Below are positions 11,847 through 24,273 of a stretch of DNA of 64,000 bases, one piece after another. A program made the translations under genes and the position numbers. Source of the DNA: Lineus longissimus (lineage: Eukaryota > Nemertea > Pilidiophora > Heteronemertea > Lineidae); assembly GCF_910592395.1 (NCBI RefSeq), contig NC_088312.1, positions 16,065,292 through 16,129,291 on the forward strand. The letters are read 5' to 3'. Position 1 is the stretch's first letter, and every line of letters starts with the position of its first letter. Under the pieces are notes generated by a model. It was given only the letters and a program-made list of their open reading frames with translations. It did no database searches and had not been told where the DNA came from.

Positions 11847-13257
11847 AAAAGGCACTGGAAAAAAAGGTACGGAAAAAAGGCACTAGGTAAAAAAGGCACT
11901 GGAAAAAAAGGCACTAGGAAAAAAGGCACTGGCTAAAAAAGGCACTAGGTAAAAAAGGCACTGCAAAAAAAGGCACTAGGAAATCTCTAGGTGAAAAATT
12001 CACATTTGCCCAAAATTCATTTGGGGTGCCCCCCCCCCCCCCCCGTGCATTTCTATATGCGTATGTGTTTTTTGTTAGTTTTTTTCTCTAGGTAAAAACC
12101 TGCAAACCTGCCCCAACCTGTTTTAGTTCACATGGGTGAGCTCTGGGGGTGATTTCATGTCATCATGTCTTAGTGTCGTCGCTTACTTGTTGACAGGTTT
12201 GAGAACTTAGTGATGGCATTGATATCAGAATGAATTTCGCAATGCGCTTTTCTTCGCAACATCATCGCATACTTTTGTTGTCACGAATTAAGAACCTTGG
12301 TTGACTACCTAAGGGTTCCCTACTGTTCTATGTGTTGTCCCAGGCATTCTATTATAACCAAGAACATATGTTGCAATTGATGAAAAGGAAGACATATGGC
12401 AATATGGTACATTTATAATTTCATCAATTAGAACAAATTTTAGAACAATAACCGATTTTATCGCGCGTCCCTGTCCGAGTTTACACCCCTTTGAAATTTT
12501 GGCCGTTTTTGCATCATCATGGAAGGTAGCAACTTTGAAAACATTTTATTTTAAATTGCAGAGGTTTACCAAACTACAATTCATTTTGGTAAATATATGG
12601 GTACCCTAGATCTCCCTAGTAGTATTTTCAGTGTAGTAAACCTTTGCAATTTTCATATAGGTGGCGCTCAAAACAAACCGGACGCATATTTCCAGGAATT
12701 GTCAACTATAATAACTCAAACTTGCATGACTAACCAACCTAGGTAACGAGTTCGTCGCACAGTACAGGAGCATCAGAGGCGGCTGCAGAACCTGTGTGTG
12801 GACTACAATGCGGGAACAAAGACCATGGAGCAATTCCTACATGGCATAGGACATTGTATTCGAATTGGCAATATCGTGTAATGTGCCAAATCAATCAACT
12901 GAAATACCGTTTCTCCATGTGCCCACACAGACTTTGATTTAACTACTTGTTAAACATCTGATCCCATTTGATGTGATTTTTTCACTGCCTTTTTTTCCAG
13001 TGCCTTTTTTACCCAGTGCCTTTTTTCCTGGTACCTTTTTTTCCAGTGCCTTTTTTACCTAGTGCCTTTTTTCCTAGTGCCTTTTTTTTCCTAGTGCCTT
13101 TTTTTCCTAGTGCCTTTTTTCCTAGTGTCTTTTTTGTCCTAGGGCCTTTTTTTGTGCCTTTTTTTCTGGTGCCTTTTTACCCAGTGCCTTTTTTCCAGTG
13201 CCTTTTTTACCTAGTGCCTTTTTTCCAGTGCCTTTTTTTCCAGTGCCTTTATTACCT
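11847..13257. mobile_element. Element bounded by inverted arrays of a short AAGGCACT unit
   Basis: The left flank (11847-11983) is a tandem array of AAAAAGGCACTGG/AAAAAAGGCACTAGG variants. The right flank (12978-13257) is a longer array of the reverse complement (CCAGTGCCTTTTTT and CCTAGTGCCTTTTTT). The 1 kb interior has no coding potential and includes a C tract of about 17 at 12029-12046. This is the architecture of a DNA transposon whose terminal inverted repeats are tandem arrays, as in the MULE at 56 kb, but no target duplication was found. The last unit plus its flank (CAGTGCCTTTATTACC) also occurs singly near 7355, and with one change near 9350. Confidence 0.55.
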
Positions 13258-13505
13258 ACATTCGTCCTCATGTCATGACCAACATGGCGAAAGAGTTCCT
13301 TTAGCCATATATTGAATATACATATGTTATTATTAACAAGAGGCCCAAGTGCCTGGCGCTCAGCTGAAATGGATAGGTGAAGGCAAGGGCCAAGTGTGTG
13401 TCGGTACTGTTATTATGAGGCAACGTGAAGCTATAACGTCTAGCACGCAGAAGTGCTGATGCGAAAGACCTTCTTGCTATATCAGTGCATGCTGAAGTAC
13501 TGAGT

Positions 13506-13599
13506 TGACGTCACCCTGGTATTATGACGTAAAGTAATTTCTATTGCTGTTGCAGTAGTGGGGTGTGTGTTGACGTCAAGGAGTTGTGTGGTGACGTCA
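13506..13599. promoter_or_regulatory. Cluster of CRE-like TGACGTCA palindromes
   Basis: Perfect TGACGTCA octamers lie at 13506, 13571 and 13592, with a variant TGACGTAA at 13525. Copy B retains two of them (20190 and 20211). The octamer is the consensus CREB/ATF site. Function here is inference. Confidence 0.4.
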
Positions 13600-13839
13600 A
13601 AGAGTGGAGTCCTTGTCTTCATGCAGCGTAGGTGGAACTAATAACATGCACATGGACACAAGGTACATAATTATTACAGTGTATGTTGTGAGGTGGGGCC
13701 TGGTGCTTTACAATGGTCAAATGAACCGACTGTTGTCTGGACATTGATGAAGTGAATGCAGCCAAATGTTTGGGACGGTCTTTTTTGTATGTGAAGAAAA
13801 GAAGATAAAGAGTTGGTTGACAAAATGAACTTTATTGGT

Positions 13840-13925
13840 GCGGCAGATATTTGATGCCTTTCGGCAGATATTTGAAGCGCCTTGCGGCAGATATATGTTG
13901 CCTTGCGGCAGATATTTGATAACGC
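13840..13925. repeat. Minisatellite with CGGCAGATAT core
   Basis: Four units of about 24-26 bases share CGGCAGATATTTGA or close variants. Copy B has three such units at about 26976-27030, so the unit number differs between the duplicates. Confidence 0.7.
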
Positions 13926-16101
13926 TCTTCAGGAATGGAAAGCAGTAAAACAAGTAAGCACACCTTACTCTGAATGTGGGAACAGCAAGTGCTTTCCTGG
14001 ACTTGAAATGTGCTAACGACTCCTCTTGCAATAACCAACAACAGTTAATCTGTAAAAAAAGAGAAGAGAAATTAACACTGACTGAATAAAAAAGGGTGAC
14101 ATAGACGGGGAAATGTACACCACCGGATACAGTCTGTGCTTGATCAGGCATCGGTCACATGATATCCTGAACAAGGCGGCATCTATGGAAGCAAATCCAG
14201 AAAGAGACTTAACCTTCGAAGGGCACACTTATCACTCAGTGAAAAGTCAGTCCTGGGGGTTGTTTTCCAATTCAAAATAAAAGTGTAACCTCTTTAAATT
14301 AGTCTCACAGACTGAACCATAACACTCAACAGCCAACCGTGCCCACATGATGTGAGCCGAGAGCTGGGCTTAAAGATGAGCGAGTGGTGTACTACATTTT
14401 GAAAATTGTCTATCGTCTACGACATGCGACAGAACAGGATCTAGTGGACTTAATGATGAGGTACTATCAAATAAGGTGTCCATCAAATGAATCATGAGGG
14501 CCTGTTGAGTTATACTCTAAGCCTGTCCTATAGGGCTAGGCTATCGTTTTTGTCTTTTTTACAGCCTACAGTACAGCCATGCATGCACAGCGCAGTGTAC
14601 AGACAGTACAGGATTGCCAACCAAAAACATGAGCATTGCTGCGTAACGAAACTGCAGTGGAATTCATACTACGATGTCATAATGTGACTTTCAAAATAAT
14701 TGTAAACAAACGTAAATGGCGAGATTTGTTGCAAATTTGCCAACCACAACAACTCAGGGACCGTCCCAAAATGGCCGACGGCGAATTCTCCGGTCGCTAG
14801 CGCAGTCCATAAACAAGCATCAATTTTACCAACTTTGGGTGCAAGCTTGGTCATAAAAGTTACAGAACTGTTAGAAATACATCTAAACAACATATATATA
14901 CAGTTAAAAGTGCATAAAAATCCTGTTTCAACCTCCGGGCGCTACCTTCTTTTCTCCGCCACACGCTGGGCCCTACCGGTCGTTATTTAGTGTGACCGCC
15001 ACCAGAGTGTTCATCACGATCTTTCGCCGTTTTAATTGCCCGTTTTAGGCAGATTAATCAATTATTACATGCATGCATTATATATCACCGAAATGATAAT
15101 TGCGTAGGCTATTTGAAACTAAGTTCAGATATCATTTTCGATCTTTGAATTGAATTTAGGCGAGTGATTTTTGACACCCGGTCGACATATCAGGACTTGC
15201 AAAATTCACGCGAGATCGCTTGCATCATCGGCACGTTTGAAAACCGAATTTCACAAATTCCACAAATATTTATCACATACCATATGTATCACCACAAAGG
15301 TAACTCTCTAGACTATTTGAAACCAAGTTCAGATACTTATTTTCACAAAAATTCGAAGCTATGCAAGCGATTTTTCAGTGGTAGAGATCGACGGAAACAA
15401 ATTTCTCGCTCTAAAATGACATGAGACGAGCACCAACTTTCGCTAATTTGTGCACAAAATTTCCGCAATATTATAAAAAACTATTGATAAATCTGAATTA
15501 TATAGACTCTTTCCAGTACCTAAACAAATTTCAGGTACATGGTCATGTTGATTAAAAGAGTATCAGAGTATCAACCGATTGAACATGAGAAAGTTCACTC
15601 ACCTTCATTGAAGCAGCGACTACCGCCATTTTTAAATGGTGGCATCTCTTCTATCGATCTGCCAATCAGCGGCACTGCTTGCAAAAAAGTTAAGCCACCG
15701 CTAAATTTGAAATCGCCAAAATTCAGGCAATGTGCCTGCAGCGCCAACTGGCGGTGAAAACTATATTATTTCCATTAAAAGTAAAAAATGAAAAAATATT
15801 TAAAAATATTCAGCCACATTTGAAAACAATATTTGCTCTGTGGACCGAGGTAAAAAGGGAAAGAAATCTAAACGCGAAATGACCTCATTCTCTTAATACA
15901 GGTCAGATCGCGCTGATTTTTTCGTTTTTTTAGTTCACCTTGGGCAACTCCTAATTTAGCACCGTCAACGAAGTGGCTAGGCCTTCCCGGTCAGAAATGT
16001 CCAATTTTGTCCACAGATGGGTCCCTAGATGGATGGATTGCAGGATGGACACAATTTGAACAGCTATACTACTAGCTCCGCTGACTTTGTCAGCTGAGCT
16101 A

Positions 16102-18492
16102 AAAATGGTCTATTACACTTTAACCTGAACTGAACTAGAGGCCTGTCGGCCTGGGAGCTTCGCTGGGTTAGTGGTGGAGTTGTATTAGGAGTAATGCAGG
16201 AGTACTCCAGTGTATCAACCACTCCAGGTGTACCTTACAGGCTTATATATTATCTGAAGTACTCCACTGGTAATTAATGTACCCGAACCAAGTGTCCCCA
16301 ATACATACCAGCGCTAATATAAGCAGAAGTTTATAGTTGACCGACCAAGTGTACTTAAATGGTACAGGTGTATACATTGTACATAGATAAGTCACATCAG
16401 GGCGATTGTAAAGAAGCATATCCACATACATGAGCCAGGTGTATCATAGAAGACAAGTTCAGAGCACCAAAATAAATAATTTTACTGCACTCATATTTAT
16501 TTACGCTTTATTTGTACAGAAATTACGAAATAACACAAGAGCAACAAACAACAACAATGCAAAAATATATATTGTATGCACTATATTACACCGACAAGTC
16601 ATTTCCTTGGAACTATAGGTCGAAGCTGGGTAACAAACAATGTATTCAAACGCCATATATAGGTACCCGATTCTACCACAAGAGGGAGAGGCCGTCGAGG
16701 CGTTTATCTTTCATACTTGCCAAATAACGTTAAATACAAATATGACAACACATATGTAAACTAATAATAAACAAACTACCTGGCTGTCAAAAACATATTC
16801 CTCCAATTTATTGCTGATATTTGTTTCTCTCCAGTTTATGCATGTTAGGCCTCACGCCATTTTCACAGCAAATCACATGACATATTCACAAATCTCCGCC
16901 TCGGGAATTCCCGGTGGCAGCATTGAGATGACCATCAAAATGTGGTCCGCATATTTATCATCGTCAAAATTATGCCCACCACATCTACATTACAGAAAGT
17001 GTCATTGTTAATACGCATTTACAATCCCCTGATAGAGTATATTATATTACAATGACAACTCCTGCTCGATTAGCTCTTGACAACAGTCTATAATAGATGA
17101 CCTGATTCGTGACGTCATATTGCGAAAGAACCCCCATCTCAACATAAAATCTATCACGTGACATTAATACGCCGTTGGCGATTTACATTTTCATAAATTA
17201 CCGATTCAAAAAGGCATCAAAAAACACTTTTTCGCGAATTTCCAGTGGCTTATCTGTAACTTCGATGGAAGCTATCATAACATAAGTTAGTCATGTGAAG
17301 TGGCTAGACACTGACACGCTTCGTATCGTAAATATTCGCCTTCAAACTCTTGAATCGAGTGACCATTTGGCGGCCATTTGTTTGTTTTGTTTAAGTCATT
17401 TTTCCACTACTGCGCATGCGCATACTACAAACATGTGCTTTCATACTACAAATAGCTCGACAGAGGGAGCGGGACCCAGCCTTTAGTGCAGGAACTACTT
17501 GTATGCTTGTATAATTACTTGAGCACTTGCTGCGTTGTTCGATGCGATGGTCCCTTTACCAAGGTATTCATCCGGCCTGTACATCTATGCATTAGTACAG
17601 TGTACAACGATCAATATTTTACGGATATCTAAAAGTAGTTCGGCAATAACTGGTTTTATAGAAGGAAAGTCGGTATATGATGAGCTACGCCGGCATAAAC
17701 TGATAGCTCGCTAAAAATGTACTCATTTCCATGCGATCAATGTATTTAATGAGTGGTCTAGTTGAATGGAACACTAACTGACACCTGTCTTTTTGTTTAG
17801 AATGTCATATAGAGCTTATCCTAATTGGCATGTACGGTATATTGGCCCAGACAGTTGAGTTACCTCCCTGAATGATAACTTTGGGAGGTGTGAAACTTAC
17901 ATTACAAAATGGGGGCAAATTGACCCAAATAGGCTCATGACATATTCTTTTGCTATGATAAATACTGGTAGGCCTACTATTTTTTGACTCTACTTTAGTG
18001 GACAAAAACTAAGAATCAGAAGGACCCGGGAGAAGTACCAGTCAAGTGCCATATCTAATGACAAAATAGGACTAACAACATTGATCTTGAGAAATTTTAA
18101 AGGTTATATTATTTCCTCCAAACTTAAATCTGTTTTTGGCTTAATCAGCCTAACATTGCCGCAGTTTAAGTACTAGTATCCTCGACCTTTGACTTGTCTT
18201 TTAATATTTCTGATAAAATAAAAAGGACACTAACAGAGAGTTTTAAACCTTCTGAATCAGGCCAACTCATTGAAGTCAAGAGCATGTGCATGGATATTGA
18301 GGTGGATCAAACCACGCATTGCTCATGGATAATTGGCCCCTTGGCCTATTCTCAGACAAGAAATCTTCATGGACTAATTGTTACGCTATTGGCCTGTCAC
18401 CCATGTGGCCAAGGTTCGATTCCCATAATGGAACTTCTTAAAAATGTTCTTTCTAACTTTTTTGCAATTATATTTCTTTTTATTTATCTTTA
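16102..18492. other. Intron sequence, mostly unique
   Basis: There is no protein family match in short frames and no long repeat shared with the rest of the window. A degenerate tRNA-like block sits at about 18367-18440. Confidence 0.45.
18367..18440 (+). repeat. Degenerate tRNA-like block (possible SINE head)
   Basis: The segment TAATTGTTACGC resembles a tRNA A box. It is followed at the expected distance by AAGGTTCGATTCCC, a good B box. The arms do not pair well enough for a functional tRNA. It is directly upstream of a family-1 repeat. Confidence 0.3.
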
Positions 18493-19603
18493 ATGAAATG
18501 GCCAGGGCCATTGTGCTCACCTCATGTGGAGGAAAGATGGATAAAGAGCATGGTATTGTGTCATGTAGTGTTAGGTTTGATGTAGGTCCAAGCAATTACA
18601 ATTTCCCAAAAATGGCCAATTTACAGTACATTTGACCTCTGTGACCTTGAAAAGTAGGTCAAATCAAAGAAGACCCGGGTGACACATTGAATGGTTGTTA
18701 GAATTAGATGTACCTATGATATAAAATTGGTGCCAATCGGGCAAGTCATTACTAGGAATAATGGCATTTTGAAGAATTTAGGATTTGGCCCCCTCCCTGG
18801 AGGCCAAACGGCAAATCAGATCGCACCAAACTTCGGTACCTGAGATCACCTGACCAAGGGGTCCATGTGTACTTAATTTGTGATCAATAGTCATTGCAGT
18901 AAAGAAACGTGCCATAGTTACGGCCTGACGGCGAATTTATGCCATTTGACCTCTGTGACCTTGACAAGAAGGTCAAATTAAAAACCTGTGTGACATATAC
19001 TGTATGGTGGTTAGATGTACCCATGATATCAAATTGGTGGCAATCGGGCAAGAGGTTAAGGAATAATCACATTTTTAAGGTTTTTGGATTTTGCCCCCTG
19101 GTGGTCAAGTGGTGAATCATATTGGACCAAACTTTGGTCCCTGAGATCACCTGACTAAGGGGTAAATGTGTACCAAATTTGTTATCAATAGTCATTGCAG
19201 TTTAGAAACGTGCCATCGTTACATCCTAACGGCCAATTTACACCATTTGACCTCTGTGACCTTGAAAAGGAGGTCAAATCAAAAACCCGGAAGATATATG
19301 ATGCATCTTTGCTGGAAGTACCTACCATATTTTTTTCAAAATTTCCCGACTACTATTAAGGGAGATATTGCATATTTTCACTTTTAACGTTTGGCCCCCT
19401 GGTGGCCAAACCATGAAACGAATCGGACCGAAACTTGGTCTCCAAGGTGTCATTACATAAGGGTACATGTGTACCAAGTTTCAACTCAATAGCTCTAACA
19501 GTTACGAAACGTGCCCTGCTAACGGACGACGGACGACGACGACGACGACGGACGACGGACGCCACGGTATGGGATAAGCTCACCTCTGCTAAGAGGTGAG
19601 CTA
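18493..19603 (+). mobile_element. Family-1 repeat, full length
   Basis: It is nearly identical to the copy at 4206-5312, with the same 5' hairpin, three core units, GAC microsatellite (19524-19556) and 3' hairpin ending GAGCTA. The left flank is TTATTTATCTTTA and the right flank AAAAGACTTTC, with no clear target duplication beyond A residues. The high similarity to the other young copies implies recent spread. Confidence 0.75.
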
Positions 19604-20704
19604 AAAAGACTTTCACTTGAAAATCACTTACAATACCATTCATCTTTCTTGTCCAGAAGTGAAATTTGTAAGATTTTCCTCCCATGTATTATTAGTTTTG
19701 TCGCACACACATTGTAATGTGTGGTGATAAAAACCCCTTAAAACACAGATTAGTGGAATTTTGGCATGCCGACTGCGATACCCGGGCAGCAGTATCAAGC
19801 TATTCTCTTGTGCAGCCTTCTGTCAATCAATGTTATTGGTATGAATTTACTCGAAAATCTTAAATACAAGAATAGTTCCTAGTACATAAATATACACACA
19901 CATGTAGATCATAGAGCCTTTATAATTAATAGAGCCTTTATAATTAAACAAGAGGCCCAAGGGCCTGGCGCTCAGCTGAAATGGCTAGGTGAAGGCAAGG
20001 GCCAAGTGTGTGTTGGTACCCTGTTATTCTGAGGCAACGTGAAGCTGTAACGTCTAGCACGCAAAAGTGCTGGTGCGAAAGACCTTCTTGCTATATCAAT
20101 GCATGCTGAAGTACTGAGTTGAAGTCACCTGTCCCTGCTATTATGACGTAAAGTATTTTCTATCGCCGTTGCAGTAGTGGGGTGTGTGATGACGTCAAGG
20201 AGTTGTGTGGTGACGTCAAAGAGTGGAGTCCTTGTCTTCATGCAGCGTAGGTGGAACTAATAACATGCACATGGACACAAGGTACATAATTATTACAGTG
20301 TATTTTGTGAGGTGGGGCCTGGTGCTTTACAATGGTCAAATGAACCGACTGTTGTCTGGATATTGATGAAGTGGATGCAGCCAAATGTTTGGGATGGTCT
20401 TTTTTGTATGTGAAGAAAAGAAGATAAAGAGTTGGTTAACAAAATGCCCATTTCCTTACAAGAAATGGCCATTTTGTTAGTTCATACTTACCTATGGAAC
20501 ACTTTTGCATGTTACTCCATTTGGGCTCAAACACAAGAGTATCCCTTTAATTTTCTAAAGGGAGAACTGAGTTAACAGCTCGGCCGCCAGGCGGCGCCCT
20601 GACCGATCCCGCGAGATCGCGCCGATCTCATGCCGCCATATTTAGTCTTTACTCTTGAGCGTTAATAAAGAGTATGTCCCGTTTGTGGGGACGGCGGGAG
20701 GGCC

Positions 20705-20802
20705 GTGTTCCATAGGTAAGTATGAACTAACAAAATGGCCATTTCTTGTAAGGAAATGGGCATTTTGTGTCATTCAAACTTACCTATGGAACACTTTTGC
20801 AT
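20705..20802. repeat. DIRS-A internal complementary region (circle junction)
   Basis: The left half (to GGAAATGGG at 20760) is the reverse complement of the element's left terminus and the right half (from CATTTTGTGT at 20761) that of its right terminus. Together they reproduce the junction of a circularised element and would template completion of the ends during replication, as established for DIRS1. Confidence 0.85.
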
Positions 20803-21280
20803 CGAATCCCAGCAACCTATTGGAGGTGGGAAACGAGGACTTACCTAAGGCTGAGCTGTTGTTCCATCCAGGAGGCACCACCGGCATATTAGCTAAGGAG
20901 GACCGCCAGGGGAAAGAAATGGGGAGAACCGGAGGACCGGTATTTTGATCTCGGTATTACAATCATATTATAGAGAGTAATAGACCCATTCTCAGGAAAG
21001 CGCTAAAATTGCGTAATAAAACCATCTTCTTTCCGGCAACAGAGCTTAGAGCAAGTAAGGCATGTTGAAGGGTGTAGAATGAGTTATTGCTAAACAACAA
21101 TAAGAAATTGCGTCCTTTCTAGTCTACTAGGGGTTGCCTGGATGTTGAAGATAGGGCATATCAAAAATGGCGCAAGATGCGCGTTTGACTCTTCAATCGG
21201 GCTTCCCCCCCTTTTTTGATCTAGCCAGGATCAAACAACATGCCCCGCAGACACAATCGGGCCGATTGTGTGCATGCCAT

Positions 21281-22324
21281 CTACGAGGGAAGAAACGTCT
21301 CGTAGGTAGAAACGAGAGAATGTGGAGTGATTACTCCAACATGCAGCGGAAACGACTTCTTGAAGAGCAACTCCTCGGAGGTGGCTAGTGCTCTAACTTC
21401 GTGCGCTGAGATGTTAGCTAGCGCACGAAGATCAGAGGAAGTCATCAAGGTGTTGTAGGAAAGACGAATAGTCTCCACAATCCACCTTGAAATAGTGGCG
21501 GCCGCTATCTCTCGTTTATTTCCCTCCTTATAGGACAAAAACAAACGCTCTCTCCCCTGGCGGATACCGGGAGGTTTTGTCCTATTTATGTAGAACTTTA
21601 GGGCCCCGACGGGACATAAAGTTCTGTCAGGAAGATCATAAGAGATCATTCCTGACAGAGAGGGAATAGTAACCGGGGGCCGAGAGGCGGCCGGTCCCTG
21701 GTTCTTCGCCAGAAATCCTGGTATAAAGGCCAGGATAACCTCCCCTCCCTCTCTAAAAGCCAGCTTCTTAAAAGAAAGTGCATGGAGCTCTGATCTCCGT
21801 TGGGCGGTAGCCAAGGCTACTAGAAAGACCGTTTTGAGTGTCAGATATTTCATGGATGAAATAGACATGGGTTCAAAAGGATGCCTCATGAGCACCTTAA
21901 GGACAACAGAAAGGTCCCATTTAGGGGTGTTGTGAACCGGTCTAGGACGCTCTAATAACATTCCTCTGAAAAGAGGGGTTATTTGGTCCTCCCAACGAAG
22001 ATCCCAGGTGCTTAAAACACGGAGGGTAGAAGCGATGGCGGACTTGTACCCTTTTATAGCCGTGACAGATAGTTGTCTTTCCGTGAATAATTCAATAAGG
22101 AAATCAACTAATCTGTATATAGAGGGAGAGATCGGATTAACTCCGTTCTCCCTGCACCTGGAAGTGAAGGTAGACCACTTTCCTTGATACACATCAAGGG
22201 TAGACCCCCTTTGAGGTGCGGACATGCGCTTGACAGCGATGTCCGAAAAGCCTCTCTGGTGGAGATGCAACTGGATAAGTTCCAGGCGTGAAACTTGAAA
22301 AATCCAGGGTTCTGGTGGTAGCAT
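21281..22324 (-). pseudogene. DIRS-A tyrosine recombinase, C-terminally frameshifted
   Basis: The frame from the ATG at 22324 encodes about 347 residues of a DIRS tyrosine recombinase, the enzyme that integrates the circular DNA. Visible catalytic features are the first Arg in TAQRRSEL (residues about 173-180) and the HEVR box (about 308-311). Just after it, the frame lacks 13 bases present in DIRS-B (TAGTTAGCCCAGG on the plus strand, flanked by GG microhomology), so the C terminus runs out of frame. The catalytic-Tyr segment FYLRD is still encoded downstream but in another frame. It overlaps the RT frame by about 217 bp, as usual in DIRS. An open frame extends upstream to 23551 but is a shadow of RT. 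Confidence 0.8.
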
Positions 22325-24273
22325 CTCCCCAGCGGGTGCCACAGGAGGTGCTTCCAAGTAGGAAGACTCCTGGGGTGATCTATCAGGAGCTCCAGCAAGG
22401 CTGGGAACCAGGCCTGATTTGGCCAGCAAGGTGCGATGAGAGTTATTCTCACCGGATGGCTGGTCAAGATCTTGTTCAGGACTGGTTGGATGAGAGGGAG
22501 GGGTGGAAACGCATATGCGTTCAGCCCGACCCAAGAGGCTGTAAGGCTGTCGACTTCCAGGGCCTCTTCGTCCGGAAGTGGAGAGTAATAGATGGGAAGG
22601 CGATTGTTCAGCCTGGTGGCGAACAGATCTACCTTCGGAGATTGCCAAAGGCGACAAAGGTCGTCTACAATCTCCTGATGGAGTGTCCACTCTGTCTGAA
22701 CTAGCTTGTTCTGACGGGACAGGGCGTCGGCAAGGATGTTGCGATTGCCCGGTATGTGTCTGGCACATATCGATACTCCAAGGTCGGCACAAAGATGGTA
22801 AAGCTCCCAAGTTAGCTGGCAAAGAATGCCGGACTTTGTGCCTCCCTGTCTCCTGACATATGCTACTACTGTAGAATTGTCGGAGAACAGGGTTACTCTC
22901 CGATTCTTCAGGCGAAGGGAAAGAGCCCTCACGGCAAGAAGGACAGCCTTCATTTCCAATATATTTATTGGAAGAATGGTCTCCTCCCTTGTCCATAGAC
23001 CCCTTATGGACATGTCCCCGTTGTTCAGATGTGCTCCCCACCCTAGTAGGGAAGCATCTGTGAACAGGGACACTTCTGGGGGCGGTGGAGCAAGATCTAC
23101 ACCGCTTTGGAGACGAGTCTCCGACTCCCAGAAGTTCCAGACGTTCTTGAGTAGGTATTGAGGTATCAATACCAACTTGTCTAATGGGTCCCTGTGGGGT
23201 TTCCATAGAGACATTAGAAACATCTGGATGGGACGCATATATAGACGGCCAAGGGGGATTTGGTCTGCTGCCGAATTCAGAAGTCCCAAAAGGCTCAAGC
23301 ATCGCCTTGTGGGAGCTTGAGTCCTTCCTCTGAATTCTGCGACGAGATGAAGAATTTTCTTTATCCTGTCTAGGGGGGGCAGCATTTTCCCTATGGCCGT
23401 AAGGAACCGAACTCCAACGTAAACGAAGTCTTGGGATGGTATGAATTCTGACTTTGTTTCGTTGATAATCCAACCTGCGGAAACTACTTTTTGCTTTAGA
23501 ACCTGAAGTTGTTGCAGTAGTAGTTCCCGCGATTTGCAACGGAGTAGCCAATCGTCTAGGTAGTGATGGAGCTTGAACCCCATCACGTGAAAGGGAGCGA
23601 CGAAGGCTGTGACTATCATCGTAAAAATTAGGGGTGCCGATGCCAGACCGAACGGCAGGGCCCTGAATTGATACGTCTTTCCTTCATAATGGAATCGAAG
23701 GAAGTGTTGATAGTCTGGATGGATCGGTACATGTAAGTACGCATCCATTAAATCCATCGATACCGCCCGATCGTTGGGCTGTATCGCCGTTGCTATAGAC
23801 CTGGTGGTTTCCATCTTGAAATGAGGAACATTCAAGAAGGTGTTTAACCTGGAAAGGTCTATGATCAGCCTCCATGTCCCTGCTTTCTTGGGAACCAAGA
23901 AAACGTGGCTGTAAAAGCCGGGGGAGCATGGATCTTGAAGGACCTGGATAGCTTGCTTCTCCAGTAATGTCGCGACCTCTGCTTGGAGGGCAGAGGCCTT
24001 GACTGGGTCCTTCGGTGGCTGAACTGGGGTTGGATATATGGTAGTCGGGGGGGGGGTACGGTTGAAATCTAGTTTCACTCCGTACCTCAACATGTTTGGG
24101 ACTGGGGACCCCTTTGGGCACCAATCGTCCCAAATGTCTGCAAATTTTTGCAGACGGCCCCCGACTACCGGAGTCGGCTCCTTTTTGCGTTCGGGAGGAG
24201 AAAGGAGGGGGGAGTCACCTCTTCCGGCCAGCACCCCTTGGGCGAAAGGAGTGCTTAGTCGGACCGGATCCAC
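22108..24273 (-). CDS. DIRS-A reverse transcriptase-RNase H-methyltransferase-like polyprotein
   Basis: The 721-codon open frame is intact. Its first ATG is at 24093 (residue 61); the open frame begins at a GTG. Reverse transcriptase lies at about residues 100-300, with the SMDL Asp near 174, LPFGLASAP at 206-214 and YLDD at 238-241. RNase H lies at about 400-520, with FTDAS (Asp 406), the LE of INILEMKA (Glu 440), FSDNS (Asp 465) and ADALSR (Asp 516). It continues into the DIRS-typical DAM-like methyltransferase domain (SPKVDLFATRLN at about 545-556, YAFPP at 587-591, LIAPCWPNQAW after 611). It makes the DNA copy of the element RNA. It overlaps the Gag frame upstream by about 60 bp and the recombinase downstream. 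Confidence 0.9.
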   Translation of the reverse strand: MDPVRLSTPFAQGVLAGRGDSPLLSPPERKKEPTPVVGGRLQKFADIWDDWCPKGSPVPNMLRYGVKLDFNRTPPPTTIYPTPVQPPKDPVKASALQAEVATLLEKQAIQVLQDPCSPGFYSHVFLVPKKAGTWRLIIDLSRLNTFLNVPHFKMETTRSIATAIQPNDRAVSMDLMDAYLHVPIHPDYQHFLRFHYEGKTYQFRALPFGLASAPLIFTMIVTAFVAPFHVMGFKLHHYLDDWLLRCKSRELLLQQLQVLKQKVVSAGWIINETKSEFIPSQDFVYVGVRFLTAIGKMLPPLDRIKKILHLVAEFRGRTQAPTRRCLSLLGLLNSAADQIPLGRLYMRPIQMFLMSLWKPHRDPLDKLVLIPQYLLKNVWNFWESETRLQSGVDLAPPPPEVSLFTDASLLGWGAHLNNGDMSIRGLWTREETILPINILEMKAVLLAVRALSLRLKNRRVTLFSDNSTVVAYVRRQGGTKSGILCQLTWELYHLCADLGVSICARHIPGNRNILADALSRQNKLVQTEWTLHQEIVDDLCRLWQSPKVDLFATRLNNRLPIYYSPLPDEEALEVDSLTASWVGLNAYAFPPLPLIQPVLNKILTSHPVRITLIAPCWPNQAWFPALLELLIDHPRSLPTWKHLLWHPLGRCYHQNPGFFKFHAWNLSSCISTREAFRTSLSSACPHLKGGLPLMCIKESGLPSLPGAGRTELIRSLPLYTD

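Larger units (their letters stand above)
13335..16101 (+). mobile_element. Family-2 repeat copy A, uninterrupted
   Basis: It begins AACAAGAGGCCCAAGTGCCT followed by GGCGCTCAGCTGA and ends with a hairpin (AGCTCCGCTGAC, TTT, GTCAGCTGAGCT) then A. A GGATGGATGG-type microsatellite lies just before the 3' hairpin. Inside are three TGACGTCA sites, a CGGCAGATAT minisatellite (about 13840-13925) and a conserved AACTTTATTGG. It is colinear with copy B and supplies the unoccupied version of four insertion sites found there. No protein is convincingly encoded. Confidence 0.7.

Noticed and set aside
13016-13315. Phe/Pro/Leu-rich frame of 99 codons
   Set aside because: It is a translation of the tandem CCTTTTTT unit of the array element.
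18367-18440. Functional tRNA gene
   Set aside because: A and B boxes are present but the acceptor, anticodon and T stems do not pair properly.
22288-22704. Plus-strand frames inside both DIRS elements (also 24038-24403, 26166-26441, 30750-31166, 33489-33677, 34090-34398)
   Set aside because: They are antisense shadows of the DIRS coding frames.
21281-23551. 756-codon frame as one long recombinase
   Set aside because: The first 400 or so codons overlap RNase H and methyltransferase coding in another frame and have the composition of a shadow; only the part from 22324 looks like a tyrosine recombinase.
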